NCBI GenBank assembly: GCA_024180945.1
Contig: JAKSGN010000021.1
Span: forward strand, 1,054,001 to 1,118,000
Length of the DNA stretch: 64,000 bases
Origin: Macrophomina tecta
Taxonomy: Eukaryota; Ascomycota; Dothideomycetes; Botryosphaeriales; Botryosphaeriaceae
Direction: 5' to 3'
Shown here: positions 44,165-58,050 of the stretch, piece after piece
How the letters are laid out: every line of letters begins with the position of its first letter
Numbering within the stretch: position 1 is the first letter of the stretch
The notes under the pieces: generated by a model
Seen by the model: the letters and a program-made list of their open reading frames with translations, nothing else
Told to the model about the DNA's origin: nothing
Databases searched by the model: none
Made by a program: the position numbers and the translations under genes

Positions 44165-44524
44165 GCGCAGGTTCCGATAATGGAATAAGGTTGCCCTTTG
44201 GTCTTGAGTAGAAAATTCCTGTTCGGCTACAAAGAGAGTTGCAATACTTGGTACAGCTTAACATTTGCTCGCGCTTAATGCAAATCGCTCATCTGGTTGA
44301 GCTACGTAGCGATGGCAGTAAATTCCGTGTCCCACACAATGCCAGGATCATGTCCTACGTTTAGACTGTAGTTCGGAACGCATCCAAGACACTCGAGGTC
44401 ATTTCTTCTCGCGGCTTTGCTCCTCACCAGCCTTGCTCGAAGTACGGAATTTTACTAGTGCGACCCGATAACTTCGTTACAGCTCATGCTTTGGCGCGGC
44501 CACTTGCTTCGACGAAAACTGAAA

Positions 44525-46395
44525 TTATTCTCTGGCCCTTCCATATTTTGTCAGAACGGCCTTTTCGACTTCGGACCTAATGATCTTGTGAGTAGCGTTG
44601 ACCGTAAATTCAGTAAGCCCGACCTCCTCCAACGTCGACAGGCCGCCAAGAGCATAGTCCTTGCCAAATACACGCAATATGTGGCTCTTTATCTCTTCTT
44701 CTGTTTTGCCGTTGAGACTACTGAGCACAGCAAAGGGGATCTGGCCCAGCAGCGGTTGAGATATAGAAATGACGGATGCCTAGCACAAGAACCCAACGTA
44801 AGCGATAAGGAAGACACTTCCTGCATGGCAAGACGCAATGGCATCATTTAGCCATGACTCAGGGCATGACCAACCTGTGCACCTGTAAATTGCTCGATCG
44901 AGCTCTCTAGGGCGGCAGGCATAATGCCGACGCCGTTGCATCTGATCATGTCCTTTTTCCGCCCGAGAATGAACACCAAGCCGGCGTCGTCCATGAGGGC
45001 AACGTCACCGGTGTTGAACCAACGACCTCGGTCATCCACGTAAAAGGAAGACTCAGACACTCTGCACAGGTAGTGCCGGATAATACTCTTGCAGTGGAGA
45101 GGAAGCTCGCCCGGCTGGCCTCTTGTTGACACGCAGTTTTTTTCCGCGTCCCACACCCGTACAACTGCCCCACGAGCAACGACACCTACTGGGCATATTT
45201 CGCCGAAGTACGGTATCTCGGTTGCTGGAGTGTCGAAGAAAGGCCATCTGAAGCACGCCCCTCCCTCGGTCATGCCGTGATTGACGCACACCTGGGCATT
45301 AGGGAACAGCGCAGCACATTTCATCAGAGTATCTTTCGTGACCGCATCCCCACCCACCTGCACAGTCCGCACGGACGTCACTTCGAGTGCGTGCGTGCGG
45401 AGCAGCGGGGCCAGGGAGTGCGCCATGGCGGGCGTGAGAACGAGGAAAGTGATCCTGTGCTTGAGAATCGCATCCACCATGTCGTCGGCCGCGAAGCCTC
45501 GGCCTGTCATGACGGCTGCGCCGCCCTCCCGCCATGTCTGCAGCGTCTGAGCAGGGGCGATGCCCCGGGAGTTGTGGGCCTGCTGCAGTGCGAACGCGCA
45601 GTTATCTTTGTTGATCAACCAGGACTGCGATTGCAGGACGTGCGTCATCCCGCCAACTCGCAGCTGGCAGCCTTTCGGTCCACCTGAGGTTCCTGATGTG
45701 AACATGATGGAATGGATGCGGTCTTCGTCGTCTTTCCTCGCAGCTTCGAGAAGGCCCTCTTCTTCGTCGCATGGGCCTCCGATGGCATCGGCTGCCAGAT
45801 CGGTCAGTGACTTCCAGCCGCCATCCACGGGCTGCCCAGCAAGGCATATGCGGAGGGCATGTTCTCGAAGTTCATCGAGAAGAATATCCATACTCCTGGC
45901 TCCAGCTGCATCCGGGACCACAACAGTTGATGGCTTTACTGATTCCATGACATCCCGCAGCTCGGCTCGATCGGACACGCCCAGAGTTGATGGATCGATG
46001 CAAACGAATGTGAGGCGCATAATGACGCAGGTCCATAACATTAGACAGTATTCGCCCCCGTTCGGAATCAGCATCAAAATGGTGGTATTTGGCCGCACTC
46101 CGTGAGCCGCAAGGCCAGCCGCAAGCTTCAATGACGTGCGGTGCATTTCATCGTAGGTCAAGACCAGACATTCGTGCTGGCGTCCGCCTTCCTTCTGCGC
46201 GAGTTCGCGACCCGCTGGTACCAGGTCGGAGAGACTGTCCGGAGCTTGGTGCATGCAAATGACGGCCGGTTCGTCTGGACTCTTTTGCAGGCCTTGTTCG
46301 ATATGCAGAAAGACAGAGGCTTGGTTAGCCAAAGGTCCTCCGTCTGCTTCAGCCAAACTTCCATCGCGGGCCTTGTCATGCTGCTTTTGCTTCAT
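44525..46395 (-). CDS. AMP-dependent ligase (acyl-CoA synthetase-like)
   Basis: Exons 46395-44875 and 44779-44525, with a 95-bp intron, give 591 residues. Adenylation motifs are in order: MFTSGTSGGPKGC (phosphate loop), VNHGMTEGG, GRWFNTGDVALMDDAG, ILGRKKDMIRCNG, and near the C-terminus NATHKIIRSEV with the catalytic Lys. There is no carrier-protein domain, so it is a stand-alone enzyme that would activate a carboxylic acid as adenylate and pass it to CoA or another acceptor. It could supply a starter unit or activate a cluster intermediate. It converges on the AflY-like gene, with about 360 bp between them. A family role in this cluster is not established. Confidence 0.88.
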
Positions 46396-47482
46396 TTTTC
46401 AGTACAAACAGGCGAGAAGGATTGAGGGCAATTCGTAAAGCACAAGCGACAACAGCGAGAGGGCGGAAGGTACGGTGTTTAATTTAGCTCTGCGGAGTAC
46501 AGGACACAATGACTGTCTTATTCACACACGGGGTGATGCCGGAAATGGCATGTCGTCCCCGATATATAGCGACAAGCTGGCCCGTTTTTCTGTGAAACAC
46601 TCTTGACCGACGAATTTCGCCGATGCACTCGTTGCGAGCTTATTAATCCAAGATTCTGTTGGCATATCATATGTATGTAAGATAAACTTTAGCTCAGTCA
46701 CGGAAGAAGACGGATAAGCCCTCCTTGACACGCCCTCTCAGGCCTCATGCCACTTATTGACCAACTGGTCTGATCATTCACAATGTTCAGGAATGTCTCT
46801 GGATCCCAAAGATCTTTTGATGATGTACGCCAGAGTCACCGAAGGGAAGGGCTACTTCTTCAGTTGTAGTGAACACCGCTATGAAGTAGACTTATGAGCG
46901 GCAAACCATGAGAGCCAGCTGACAAACCACGGACGATTGACAATTATTTCGTTGCGGGATTGTATCAACGGGTTTTGCATGCAGAGCTGCCGCAGTTCAC
47001 CTGGCTTTAGGGAGGGCGGGATCAAGGGCGAGTGAGGTGCTGGACGGAGGATGCGGCTTCGGGACTCGGCGCAATTCTTTCATTTTTTGTGGACATCGGT
47101 GACGTCGGAGCTAAGATTCGGGTTCCGTAGAAATACCAGGATGGAGTGAGTGTAAGCGAAAAGCCGGGAAACGGTGCTGCTGCGTCAAGCCACATCGGAG
47201 TTCGGGGATGACTTTGCTTATATAACATACGACGAGCCTGAAGTGGGGGCTGAAAGCAGAAAACTGATGGTCTCCGGATTTGGCAAGTAACGGTCTGTGA
47301 TGTATTGAGCTAGCGACAGTCTATTTTCTTTTCTGGGCCACCGGTGCGAGTTGCGTCGGCTCAGATCGGTTACAGGTTGTCGTTTTTCTGACCCGGACAG
47401 GCATCGTCTGAAAAATGACTTCGCTAGTTACAGGCAAATTCATGCATCTTGATAAATGCTGTTGTACCCCAGCCTGCATGCA
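46396..47482. other. Intergenic upstream of the AMP-ligase
   Basis: About 1.1 kb, the promoter side of the ligase and the 3' side of the DUF1772 gene. No gene and no full AflR-type motif seen. Confidence 0.45.
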
Positions 47483-48058
47483 TCAGAACACAAGCTTCTG
47501 AAATGTTCCCATTGAACCGAGTATAGCTCCTGCGAGCGGAAACAGAGACCGCACCAGATGCATGCAGCTCCATTTGATCACCAGGCTGCGTGCCTCCTCC
47601 CAGCTTGCTACCGGCCCTGTCCTACTCTCAGCCTCCAAACGGAACAAAGTGTTGTTCGTTGGCACCATGAAAATCCAAGTGAATGGCAGTATGCACACCG
47701 TAGTGATGCCAGCGGCGGCAAACACGCCCCATGGTTTGTTAGCGGTGTATTTTCTCAGCGCCGTATATCCGTAAAGCGCGAAAGTGGCAACGGCCATGGT
47801 GGGTAGCGCTTGATGGCCATAGTGGTACATTCGGGTCCATTGATGAAACAGCTGGCCCGGTTGGGATGTCGTGTCAAGAAGTACTGGAATCGCCATCAGG
47901 GAAAGACCCATCATAGCGCCTAGAGCAGTTGCAATAGTTAGCGCGTATCTGACTTCCGTAAAGATTGGTACTGACCAGACAAGAAGGAACCGGTAATGAC
48001 CGCGGTGGCTTGATAAGTGTAACGAGCGGGCCTCTGCCTCTAAGGATCCGAACACCAA
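47483..48058 (-). CDS. Anthrone oxygenase-like DUF1772 membrane protein, start not found
   Basis: The conserved part runs from about 47960 to the stop at 47483 (about 158 residues). It has four hydrophobic helices, with [16 protein letters not shown] between the first two and [19 protein letters not shown] in the middle, the pattern of cofactor-free anthrone oxygenases (HypC, GedH, TpcL type) that convert anthrones to anthraquinones. No in-frame ATG exists between the conserved start and the upstream end of the open frame at 48058; the codon at 47959, where the protein would naturally begin, is ACG. A first exon may have been lost where the retrotransposon block starts at 48133. Treat as 5'-incomplete. 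Confidence 0.75.
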   Translation of the reverse strand: MVFGSLEAEARSLHLSSHRGHYRFLLVWSVPIFTEVRYALTIATALGAMMGLSLMAIPVLLDTTSQPGQLFHQWTRMYHYGHQALPTMAVATFALYGYTALRKYTANKPWGVFAAAGITTVCILPFTWIFMVPTNNTLFRLEAESRTGPVASWEEARSLVIKWSCMHLVRSLFPLAGAILGSMGTFQKLVF

Positions 48059-48132
48059 AGAGGGAGAAAACCTGTCGAGGGTGAGAGCAAGTCGAACACG
48101 TGATGAGACTGAGCACTTGCGTGCGAAGGCCG

Positions 48133-48436
48133 TGTTACCAATAGAGTCTAAATTCTATTATTAAAGTTGACCACGAAGGTCAAAGCTATCTAAGAAGTAT
48201 AGTTTATATATAGTAGGAAAGTGTATATAATCTAGTAGTTTAGAGGTTTATTCTATCGATCCGTTAAACGTCTAAACTAGTAGTTTATAAGTTTAGAGCG
48301 CCAAGCCTTTAAATAGTTAAACTAGGGGTTATATAACCCGTATAGCCTATACTTAGAAAATTATTCTACGATTATATCTTCGTTTCGCTTATTTTCTTTT
48401 CTAACCTCTTAACCCCGTAAAGGCTACGCCGTAATA
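48133..48436 (-). repeat. LTR of the outer Ty3/gypsy element
   Basis: It begins TGTTACCAATAG on the plus strand and ends ...ACGCCGTAATA, a form of inverted TGTTA/TAACA ends after RIP. Immediately inside is a purine tract on the minus strand (AAAAGAGGGGATAG), as expected for the 3' LTR of a minus-strand element. The same tract and flank also occur at 59086-59100 before the inner element's 3' LTR. Confidence 0.65.
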
Positions 48437-49497
48437 CTATCCCCTCTTTTAAGGATCTTTGGCCCGAAGATTTCTCTAAGGCGTGTATAATTTATTCGCT
48501 AGCGTTTTTTTCTTTTCTTCCGTAGGTTTTCTTTATTATAGCTAGTGTAAAATGTTCTTATAACGAAATAGCCTATCGCGTGGAACTATCTACTGCGATT
48601 AACGCCTTTACCCTAGTTATACGTGCGTGTTTCGACTATATAGCTAACGGGCGTATTTATAGGATTAGTCCTCGTTCTTCTCGCTATAGGAAGTATGCCG
48701 CTCGAGGCTATACTATATATAATACTTAGAAGGTTTTCGTAGCTACTAGTAAGAGGATACTTTCTTTACCTTTTCTTTTACTAAAGGCTTAATAGTAAAT
48801 CGCTTACGTCGCTAATAAGAGCGTATTCGGTCTAAAGAGAAGATTACTTATTATAACTTCTAGAAAGTATCGAAGGCGCTAGAAAAGTTATAGTCTCGTC
48901 TTTATATTTCTTTCTCGAAGCTAGTGCGTCTTCGTAAATAGTAGAAGCTTTTAGAGGATTATAGCTTCTCTATCTTAGATCGCGAGCTTTCTTCGGATAG
49001 CGTAGCGGCTTTAGAGAAGAAAGACCGACGATTATTAGAGTAGTTAGCGGCTAGAAATCCCGGAGATTCTAAAAATTCTAAGGGTCCTTTCTTATTAAAA
49101 CGGCTACGTTACGAGTCGGTAGGTTCTACTACGCTATAGGCGGCTAAGTCTACCGGCGAGCCTATAGCTAGTACGCGGACTCCGCGTTCTCTTAGGCATG
49201 CGGATTCTACCCGTTTATCGTCGTTTCTAGTATAGGATATTACGGCTCTCGAGGGTCTTCCGTTATTTTCGCTCGAGGACGGCCTTGTTTTTGCGGGAAG
49301 TTAGAGTTCTAACAATAGAACTCTATAATAAGATCTAGGTATATATTATTCTTTAGTATCTACTAGTTATCTTTATTTCCGTATTCTTTCTATTTAACGA
49401 GATATTTAAGCTAACGTCCGAATTATTTATAGTCTAGAATTTTTTTAATTAGGTATTAGTCTTCTTTAGCGTTAGGATTTTCTAGTATAATCTCTTT

Positions 49498-49728
49498 CTA
49501 TATTTCTAGAATGGTAGCATTTTCTAGTACTAGCTCGAGTATTACTACGTAAAAGATAGAATTTATCCGTAAGTTAGATAATTTAAGTCGATATATAACT
49601 TCTCTAAGTTTTTTTATAATTTCGAATAGACCGATTTTCTTAAAATCTAATTTATCGCTCGGTCGCTTTAATTTAATATTTTTTATAAGAAGATATACTT
49701 TATCCCCTCTTTTAAGATTTAGTATCAC
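49498..49728 (-). pseudogene. Pol C-terminal fragment of the outer gypsy element
   Basis: A 76-codon open piece reads RGDKVYLLIKNIKLKRPSDK, then KKIGLFEIIKKLREVIYRLK, and ends near LVLENATIL. This is the post-integrase region of Ty3/gypsy Pol. It is one of the longest open stretches left in the RIP block. Confidence 0.75.
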
Positions 49729-51319
49729 CTAGTGCCGTTTGTTATAGTATTTAGATATTATAATTCGTACGTATTCGAGGTCGAGACTAATAGCTTTATA
49801 TAATTCTCTTAGCTACTCGGCCTTAAGAACGCCTTTTTAGACTAATTTCCTACTTAGAATAGCTTCTCTATACGCGTCTAGTTTAAACCTATAGTTAGTA
49901 AAGAACGGGGATACGTTAGTTAACTCTTATTTAGCGCTATTATAGGCGAACTATACTATAGATAGCTATATAGCCTAGTTATTCTATAGGTAGTTAATAT
50001 AATAGCGAAGATACTATTCGAGAGTCTAGTTTATTCGTTTCGTCTAGCTATTAGTTTACGCGTATACCGTTATAGAGAGTTTATTCTTTACTCTAAGCTA
50101 GCGTATAAGTATTTACTAAAATTTAGATTTTATTAGCTTATTTCTATCTAAAACTAATACTTTCGGCATTCCGTAATCCGCGAAGATATAACGAAGAAAC
50201 ATATAGGCTAGCTATTTTATATTTAATACTTTAAGATAGGGTAAAAAGTATACGTACTTCGTAAGTTTATCGATAAAGACTAGGATTGAGTTAAACTTAA
50301 CTTCTATAAGCGGATCTCTAGACTTTAGTAGCTTTATAATAAAGTCTAGTATAATCTATTACTATAGTTATTTTAGAACTTTTAGGGGTTATAGTTATCT
50401 ATATAGAGCGTATATTACGGCTTTACTTTGGATATAAAGATCATATTATAAAACTATATGCTAGACTATTTTTCGTAATCCCGGAAAGTAGAAGTTTTAC
50501 ATAATTCTCTTAGTTATTCTATCGATGCCCTAATATTTATACGTAGGTGCTATATATATATCCTTAACGAGTATTTCTCATAGTCTTATCGGGATATAGA
50601 TTAATTCTTTAAAGAGAAGCGTTTCTTCTCTATTTTAAGTAATACGTAGGTTATTTTTAAGCGCTAAAAGTTTCTACGCGAAGAAGTTCTAAGCGTATAC
50701 TTCTTAGATCTTCTAATACTATAGATTTAACTCGATGCGAAATATTAGAAAAGACTATCTAGTAAAGATAAGCGATCTATCGCTTATCTACTATAATACT
50801 ATAGATTGCGGCTCGATTCTTTCTTCTATATAGTCTACCCTTTTATTAAGCGCGTTAGCGGCGGTATTATCTACACCTTTTCTATATATAATCTTAAAAT
50901 TATAGGATATTAATTCTTATAACTAGTAAATCTATCGTCGGTTTAGCTCCTTAGTTATAGTAAAGCGCGTAAGATTCTAATAGTTATAATATACTATTAC
51001 CTACTATTCGGCTTCTTCTAGGTAGTATCTCTAGTACTTAAATACTAAGACGATGGCCAAGAGCTCTTTATTATAAGTATTATAGTTAAGCTCTACCGGG
51101 GTAAACTTTCTTAAGTAGAATACGATTAGATACTATTTACCTTTATTATTAGGCTAGCTAAGATATACTCCTAGGGCGAATTCTAACGTATTAGATTCTA
51201 CTTTAATTAGTTTATCGGGATTATATATCCCTAAGACGGGTACTTTATAAAATATTTATTTTAGCGAATTAAAGACTTACTACTAATTATCTTTCTATTA
51301 GAAGCTATACTTCTTCTAA

Positions 51320-51324
51320 ATAAG
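51320..51324. repeat. Target duplication, left, of the inner gypsy element
   Basis: ATAAG here against ATAAA at 59888-59892. The single G/A difference is what RIP would produce. Confidence 0.55.
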
Positions 51325-52112
51325 TATTACGAACCCTAAAGCACAAGGGCTTTATAACCCCACGGGCGGAAAGCCCGCACAGAAAAAGACACCGTAGGGG
51401 CTAGAAACCTATAAGAATAGTAGAGCCGCACTACTAGTATGCCCGCACGGGAAAACTAGTCTTAAGGAAAGACGGCGCGTATAGGCCTAGGTAAGATAGT
51501 AATAGAAGCCCGTACGGAAGCAACGCCTACGCGATATAGTAAGACTACGGGAATACCGACTAGGGTAAACTCCCGTAGGGGAAGAATACTTATAAGAAAG
51601 AGATTATAAATCCTAGGAGCTAACTTTAGACTAGAAAAATAGACGGGATAAAATCGAACAACTCGTACGGTCTAAAGAGAAGATAGTCTAGCGGTAAAAT
51701 ACTTTCTTAACTAATATAGAAGTCGGATTCTAGGAAATAGGTATTAGCGCCTAAGTTACGTATGGTCTACCCGACCTACTTATAGATTAGAAGCCTTAGT
51801 AAAGATCTAACCCTTAGAATAATCTAATACTACGACTAATCTAATAGTCGTCTTAATCTATAGATTATTATAGCTTTTCTATAGTATATAGATATACTCT
51901 TTAGATAGTACTTTAACCTTCGTAGTTAACTTAAAGTTCTAATATAACTCTATTAGAGGTAATAAGCCTAACGCGTACCACGCACTAATATATTATATAA
52001 TTACTACTATTATTCTAATTTTTTACCCTTCTCTTATTTTTTAAGGTAAACCCTTTAGCTATCTAACCCTACTAGGCGATTCTAAAGCCTAGTAGAAGAG
52101 GCCGCCGTTATA
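51325..52112 (+). repeat. 5' LTR of the inner gypsy element (788 bp)
   Basis: It aligns end to end with 59100-59887, which is also 788 bp. It starts TATTACGAACCC (originally TG-type start). Differences between the copies are mostly C/T and G/A. Confidence 0.88.
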
Positions 52113-52449
52113 CTTTAACTACTATTCTTATAAGGAAAGATAGTTCCGAGAAGAGAAATATTTAACGATAAAATAGTATTATCTAATACTTAACGCTAAC
52201 TAAGTAATATAATAAATAACGTCGATATAAATAATAACGGTTCTCTATAGCTAACTATAGCCGACCTCTTTTAGGTTATTTAAGATATATAAGGCTAGAT
52301 TAGTAAACTACGTAGATAACTCTAGAAGTAGACTAACGAAAACACCTAGCTCTATTAATAAATAGGCGAACTTCGTAACTAAGCTATTCTAACGACCCCT
52401 ATCCCGGCATCCGTTTATACTCCGGTATTAATAATAACTTAATCTTCTA

Positions 52450-53600
52450 ATAAAAATACGAAGACGGCTAAGCTAAATCTATTCTACGGTAACTAAAAAA
52501 AGCTCTAAATCTTTCTCTTATAACTTAACTTATACTTCTTCTTTAACTCTAGAGACTTCCCTACTAATAATAAAAAGGTAATATTCGCTACTACCTATCT
52601 CCGCGACGTTACGGTATAGTAGTTCGAGCCCTATCTTAGAGACTGAATAGAGAAAGAACTAGAAGTACGTAAGAAGAATACTAAGAAAGTCTTTAGTAGC
52701 TATAAGTACTTCGTAACTTAAATTAAGCAAAGCTTTAGAGACCTCGACGAGGTTAATAAGACCCGACGAGCCGTTATAAATATCTACTAGAAGACCTTAG
52801 TAGCGGACTATATTACTAAATTCTAAAAGGCTGCCGCGTACCTAGATAATTAGTCCGACCGCGCTCTTATAAACTACTACTACCGAGGACTTAAGAAAAG
52901 GGTTAAAGACTAACTTATAATATAAGATAATTCTAAGACCCTAGACGAGCTTATTAAGCTAGCTATTAAATACGATAACTACCTCTTCGAGCGCTAATCC
53001 GAGAAGTATAAGGTAAACTACGAAGCTAATACTTCGCGCCTAGCGCGCCCTAGATATACTTAGAAAGAAGGAGATACTATAGAGCTAAATAATATTAACC
53101 GCCGAAACGACCCACCTAAAAGAAATAACTACTATAGAAGAAAGAATAACGGCTATAAGAAAAAATAATATAAAGAATAGATTCTAGAGTAAAAATAAAG
53201 GTTTAAAAAAGAACTATACGCCTACTACGGTAAAACTTAGAAAAAGATATACTACTACCTTAAGAAGAATAAATAAGTCTTAGCTATAACGTAAGAACTA
53301 AAGAACCAAGAAGTCTCTATAGTTACTAAGTAAGAAAACCCCTTCGCCGAATTTAATAAATAATATAAAGAAAGCTAGAGCTCTAAGTATTAGAGGCTTA
53401 GCTAGATAGCCTATTATAATAATAACTATACTACTTATTAGAGCGATAAGGACGCTATCGGCTAGTACCCTAAGAAGCTACGATACGTTAATATAATCCT
53501 AAGAACGGAGAAAAAGCTTATCGAAGCCTTTTCTAACGATGAGAACCTAGTTAATAGCGATATGGGGGAACTATACAATAGCACCCTAGAATTAAGCACG
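52450..53600 (+). pseudogene. Gag remnant of the inner gypsy element
   Basis: A broken frame reads KLNLFYGN and LNLYFFFNSRDF near 52470-52550, then a zinc-knuckle-like stretch YAYYGKT..KKIYYYL near 53217 in which the expected Cys positions are Tyr. Cys-to-Tyr at TGC/TGT codons is the direct footprint of G-to-A RIP. Confidence 0.65.
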
Positions 53601-54399
53601 ACCGATAATAAGTAATAGTAGGACGAAGCTATACTTATAAGAATAACTAAATACCTATTACGAACACGCCTCTATATATAGAGTTATTAGGGTAAACTAG
53701 CTACTAGGCTAGTTATTACTATACCTTTTATCGACTGACCGGCTACTCGCGGTCGGCGGGAGGTTAGCCGAATGGCTTTATAGCAACGACTAAAACCTAA
53801 TACGGTCGCCGCGCTATAACAACACCTAACCCGATATAGAGAGATACGCCGCGTTACCGATAGCCTAGAGCCTACGGTTACCTAGATTCTAGGCCCTATA
53901 ATTAACCTCGGGACGCAGCAATATAAGATATAGTAAAAAAAGATATATACACGCGTATAGTAAGACGATACCTAAAACCCCTAGAAAGAATTACTACTTA
54001 AAATAGCTAACGAACTCGCATCTTAGCTAGAGAACAAGGCGTAGGAAATATAATAATAATAAGACCTATAATACCTTTATAATATAGCCTATACCCTTTA
54101 CTAGTACGGTATAGTAACTAGGAATAGGGGCACCTTATAATAGATACTCTACGAAAAATACGATATACCTACCTTCTAGTATTAGGTCTAAAATAGGTAA
54201 ATCTACTAGAGATGACTAATTAAACGCGGTAGATAAACGTAATAGAAAGATATTCTAATTCTAGTTAACGAATAGAATAAGTATATCCGTTATAAAATAA
54301 CGGGACGACCTATATTAAAAAACTAGACGGCTCCCCTAGATAGAGACCCTAGGAGGGGCCGTTAGATAGGTCCCTTAACTAGGTTATACGTACGGTAAA

Positions 54400-57300
54400 C
54401 GGAATTATACCTACCGAATTAAACCTATATTAACTTTTATACATCCTAGTTATATTCTACGGGAAAAAGGCGATGGCTATAATCGATAGCGGCGTATAAG
54501 GCGTATTCGTCGACCCTAAGTTTATTATTAAGAACTAACTACCCTAGTAAGCTAAGAATTACCCTTATTAGCTAAGTACGATAGACGGCTTCCTAGCGAA
54601 ATACGAAAATAGCTAGATACAAATTAAAATAGAAGAAGTACCCCTTACCGTTAGTAATTACCGAGAACGAATTAACCTCGACGTAATAATAATTCTTAGA
54701 TACGATATTATTCTAGAGATATTATAGCTGAAGACTTACGAGCTATATATTAGCTAGAGAATAGAAACTATTATATTCTCTAATAAATACTATAGATACC
54801 ACCTCGCAACGGTAAGAAGAAGCTAATAGAGCTAGAAGAAAGCGCTAGAGTCTAAGAGCTAGAGCGAAACCTCCGAGCTAAGATAGCGGAATAATAACGT
54901 ACCTATAGATATTAAGACTATTAGCTACCAAGCACTAAAACTTATAATAAGACGAGGAGAAAAGGCCTATACGATTTACGTAACACCTAGTAAGAATACT
55001 AAGTAGAAAACTTTTACTTATATAACACGGGGCCTTACGAATAAGAATAGGAACGGCCTAAAGCTAGTCGGAGAAGACTACCCCTAGCGGCTTAATAGAC
55101 GATACGACTACTCGGATAAAGTAGGTACTAGTCCCCTCGGGTATAAGAGCTATAATAATAAAGGTATTTTAGTAGCCGAGGTTAGCGTAGACCTTAGCGG
55201 AATTATAAGGCCTACTAAGAACAAATTAGCACCTATACTAAAATTAGAGATAGTCCTATAGAAATTCTAGAATATACTAAGAATATTCTAAGAAAGAGGT
55301 AAAGAATAACTACTAGAGTATTAGCTATAGAATTATAAGATACCCTTACTCCCGGGAATATAATCTACTTTTAAGCCTATTTACTCCTTATCTAAGATAA
55401 AGGCCGAAGCATTACGGAAATATATCGATAAAAACTTAGAACGAGAATATATACAACCCTTATAGTTACTAGTAAAATACCCTATTCTATTTATTTTTAA
55501 GAAAAATAGTAAGCTCCGCCTTTATATCGACTATAGATAGCTAAATAATATTATAGTAAAAAACCGTTACTTACTACCTCGTATTAACGAATTATAGGAT
55601 AAGCTTCGTAACGCTAAGTTCTTTATAAAGCTAGACCTCTAAGAAGGTTACTACCTAGTCCGTATTAAGAAAGATAAAGAATAGAAGATAATATTCTAAA
55701 CGCGATTTAAATATTACGAATATACGATAATATCTTTTAGGCTTACTAACGCACCGACTACCTTCTAGAGCTTAGTTAACGATACCCTACGTTCGTATTT
55801 AAATATATTCGCCTTAGCTTACCTAGATAATATTTTGATATACTCGGAGACGCTCGAGAAATATACTAAATACGTAAGAAAAGTTCTAAAGGCTTTAGAC
55901 GAGCGAAACCTCTAAGTAGCCCTAGAAAAGAGCGAATAGTACATATAAAGAATAGAATACCTAGGGTTTATTATTATTCTAGAATATATCGGTATAGACA
56001 ATAGGAAACTAGACGTAATTAGAGACTAGCCGATACCGTAAACTATTAAAGAAGTATAATTCTTCCTTAGATTTACTAACTTTTACCGGAAGTTTATTAT
56101 AAACTACGCTAAAATAGCGGCACCTCTAACTAATATTACTAAGAAGGAATATAGGTTTATATAGAAAGAAAGATAATAATAAGTGTTTAACTTATTAAAG
56201 CGGATATTTATAGAAATACCGGTTCTAAGGCTCTATAATCTAGATCTACTAATTACGGTAGAAACTGACGCTTTTAACTACGCTATAGAAGCCGTACTTA
56301 GTTAGCTAGACGAAGAAGGCCGACTATATTCTATCGCCTACTACTTAAAAAAAATAATACCTACCGAAAAGAACTACGACGTCTATAATAAAGAACTCTT
56401 AGCTATAGTTATAGCTTTTAAAGAATAGAGATACTACCTTAAAGGCGCTAAGTACTAGATTATAGTCTACTACGACTATAAGAACCTCTCGTACTTTACT
56501 ACTACTAAGAAGTTAAACTAATGATAGATTTAGTAGGCTAAAGAGCTAGCGTTCTATAATATAAAAATTACCTATAGAAAGGGATCTAAGAACGCTCGCA
56601 TAGACGCGCTAAGTAGACGAGCCGACTATATTAAAGAAAAGCTAGGTCTATAATCTATAATACTTAATATATAGAAGGACGGGTCTTTTATACCCGCTAA
56701 CTATAGCCGCTAGATTATAGCTATTTATAGCCTAGGATAAATGTAGCTTAAGAAAGAACTAGACGACTCGCTTATCCCGATTAGACTATTCGCTCTAGCG
56801 ATACGCCTCGAAGGCAACGAATAGAAGTAAAAGATTCGAGAAGCCTACGTAGATAATATAATAGCTTAAGAAATTAGAGAACTCGATAACAACCCCTAAG
56901 TAACTAGAAACGTAGATAGTATAATTCTATTTTTAGAATTAGTCTACGTTTTAGTTAAACTACGGGAAGAGCTTATAAAGGACATATATAAAGTTCTAGT
57001 ATATAGTTATTAAGAAATAGATAAGATGATAGAGCGAATTATAAGAAGCTACTACTTTCTAGGGCTAAGAAGAATCGTTTAACGGGTAGTCTTATACTAC
57101 GATCTTTACGTTAGAAGTAAGACCGCGAGATATACGCCCTACGAACTACTTTAGCCGCTACCGGCACCGAAGCGCCCTTAGTAATTTATCTCGCTAGACT
57201 TTATTACGGATCTACCTAAGTTAGAAGAACCGCTTACTAAGGTTAAGTATAACTTAATTCTAGTTATTATTAATAGAATAATAAAGTACGTATACTACTT

Positions 57301-58050
57301 ACTATATCTTAAGATAGTAAATACGGAAGAACTTGCCTATACGTTTCTTAGAATAATTCTTAGTAACTACGGGTTACTAGAAGAGCTCGTATTAGATAGA
57401 GATTAGCTATTTACTTTTCGATTCTAGTAGACTTTCACCCGCTAGCTTAGAGCTAAGTATAAGCTCTCGACTACGGCATACCCTTAAATAGATAGACAAA
57501 TAGAACGGATAAATTAGACGCTAGAATAATACCTATACTACTACCTTAACTACGCGTAAGATAACTAGGTTAAGCTACTACCGCTCGTATAGTTCGTATA
57601 TAATAGCTCGAAAGCGTTAGCTATATAAGAATCCCCGTTCTACGCTAACTACGGTTATAAGCCTATAGCTTATAAAGATTCTATACTAAGTAAATTTCTA
57701 GCCTAAAAAGGAATCCTTAAAGTAAACTAGCTAAAGATACTCTACAAATAATTATACCTAGACCTCGAATTTATAGCCCTATAAATAGGTAAATACTATA
57801 ATAGACGGCACTAGAAGGTACTAAAGCTAAAGGAAGGAAATAAAGTTTATCTTCTTAGAAAAAATATTAAGATAAAACGGCTAAATAATAAACTAGACTT
57901 TAAGAAAATCGGACCGTTCGAAATTAAAGAATAGATTAGAAAGGTTAATTTCCGCCTTAGATTACCTAATACTATGCGAATATATCTTATATTTTATATC
58001 TTACTCCTTAAACCGGTACTAGAAAACGCTACGCTATTATACTAAACGGA
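54400..58050 (+). pseudogene. Pol remnant of the inner gypsy element
   Basis: The order is protease (IDSGV near 54483), reverse transcriptase (KNSKLRLYIDYR, KFFIKLDL, then AYLDNILIYS near 55815, where the usual DD is DN), RNase H (ITVETDAFNYAIEAVL near 56260), integrase (SLDFITDLPKLEEP near 57195, VLDRD near 57393) and a tail (KLDFKKIGPFEI near 57895). Many TAG/TAA codons break the frame. The element cannot encode these enzymes. Confidence 0.85.
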
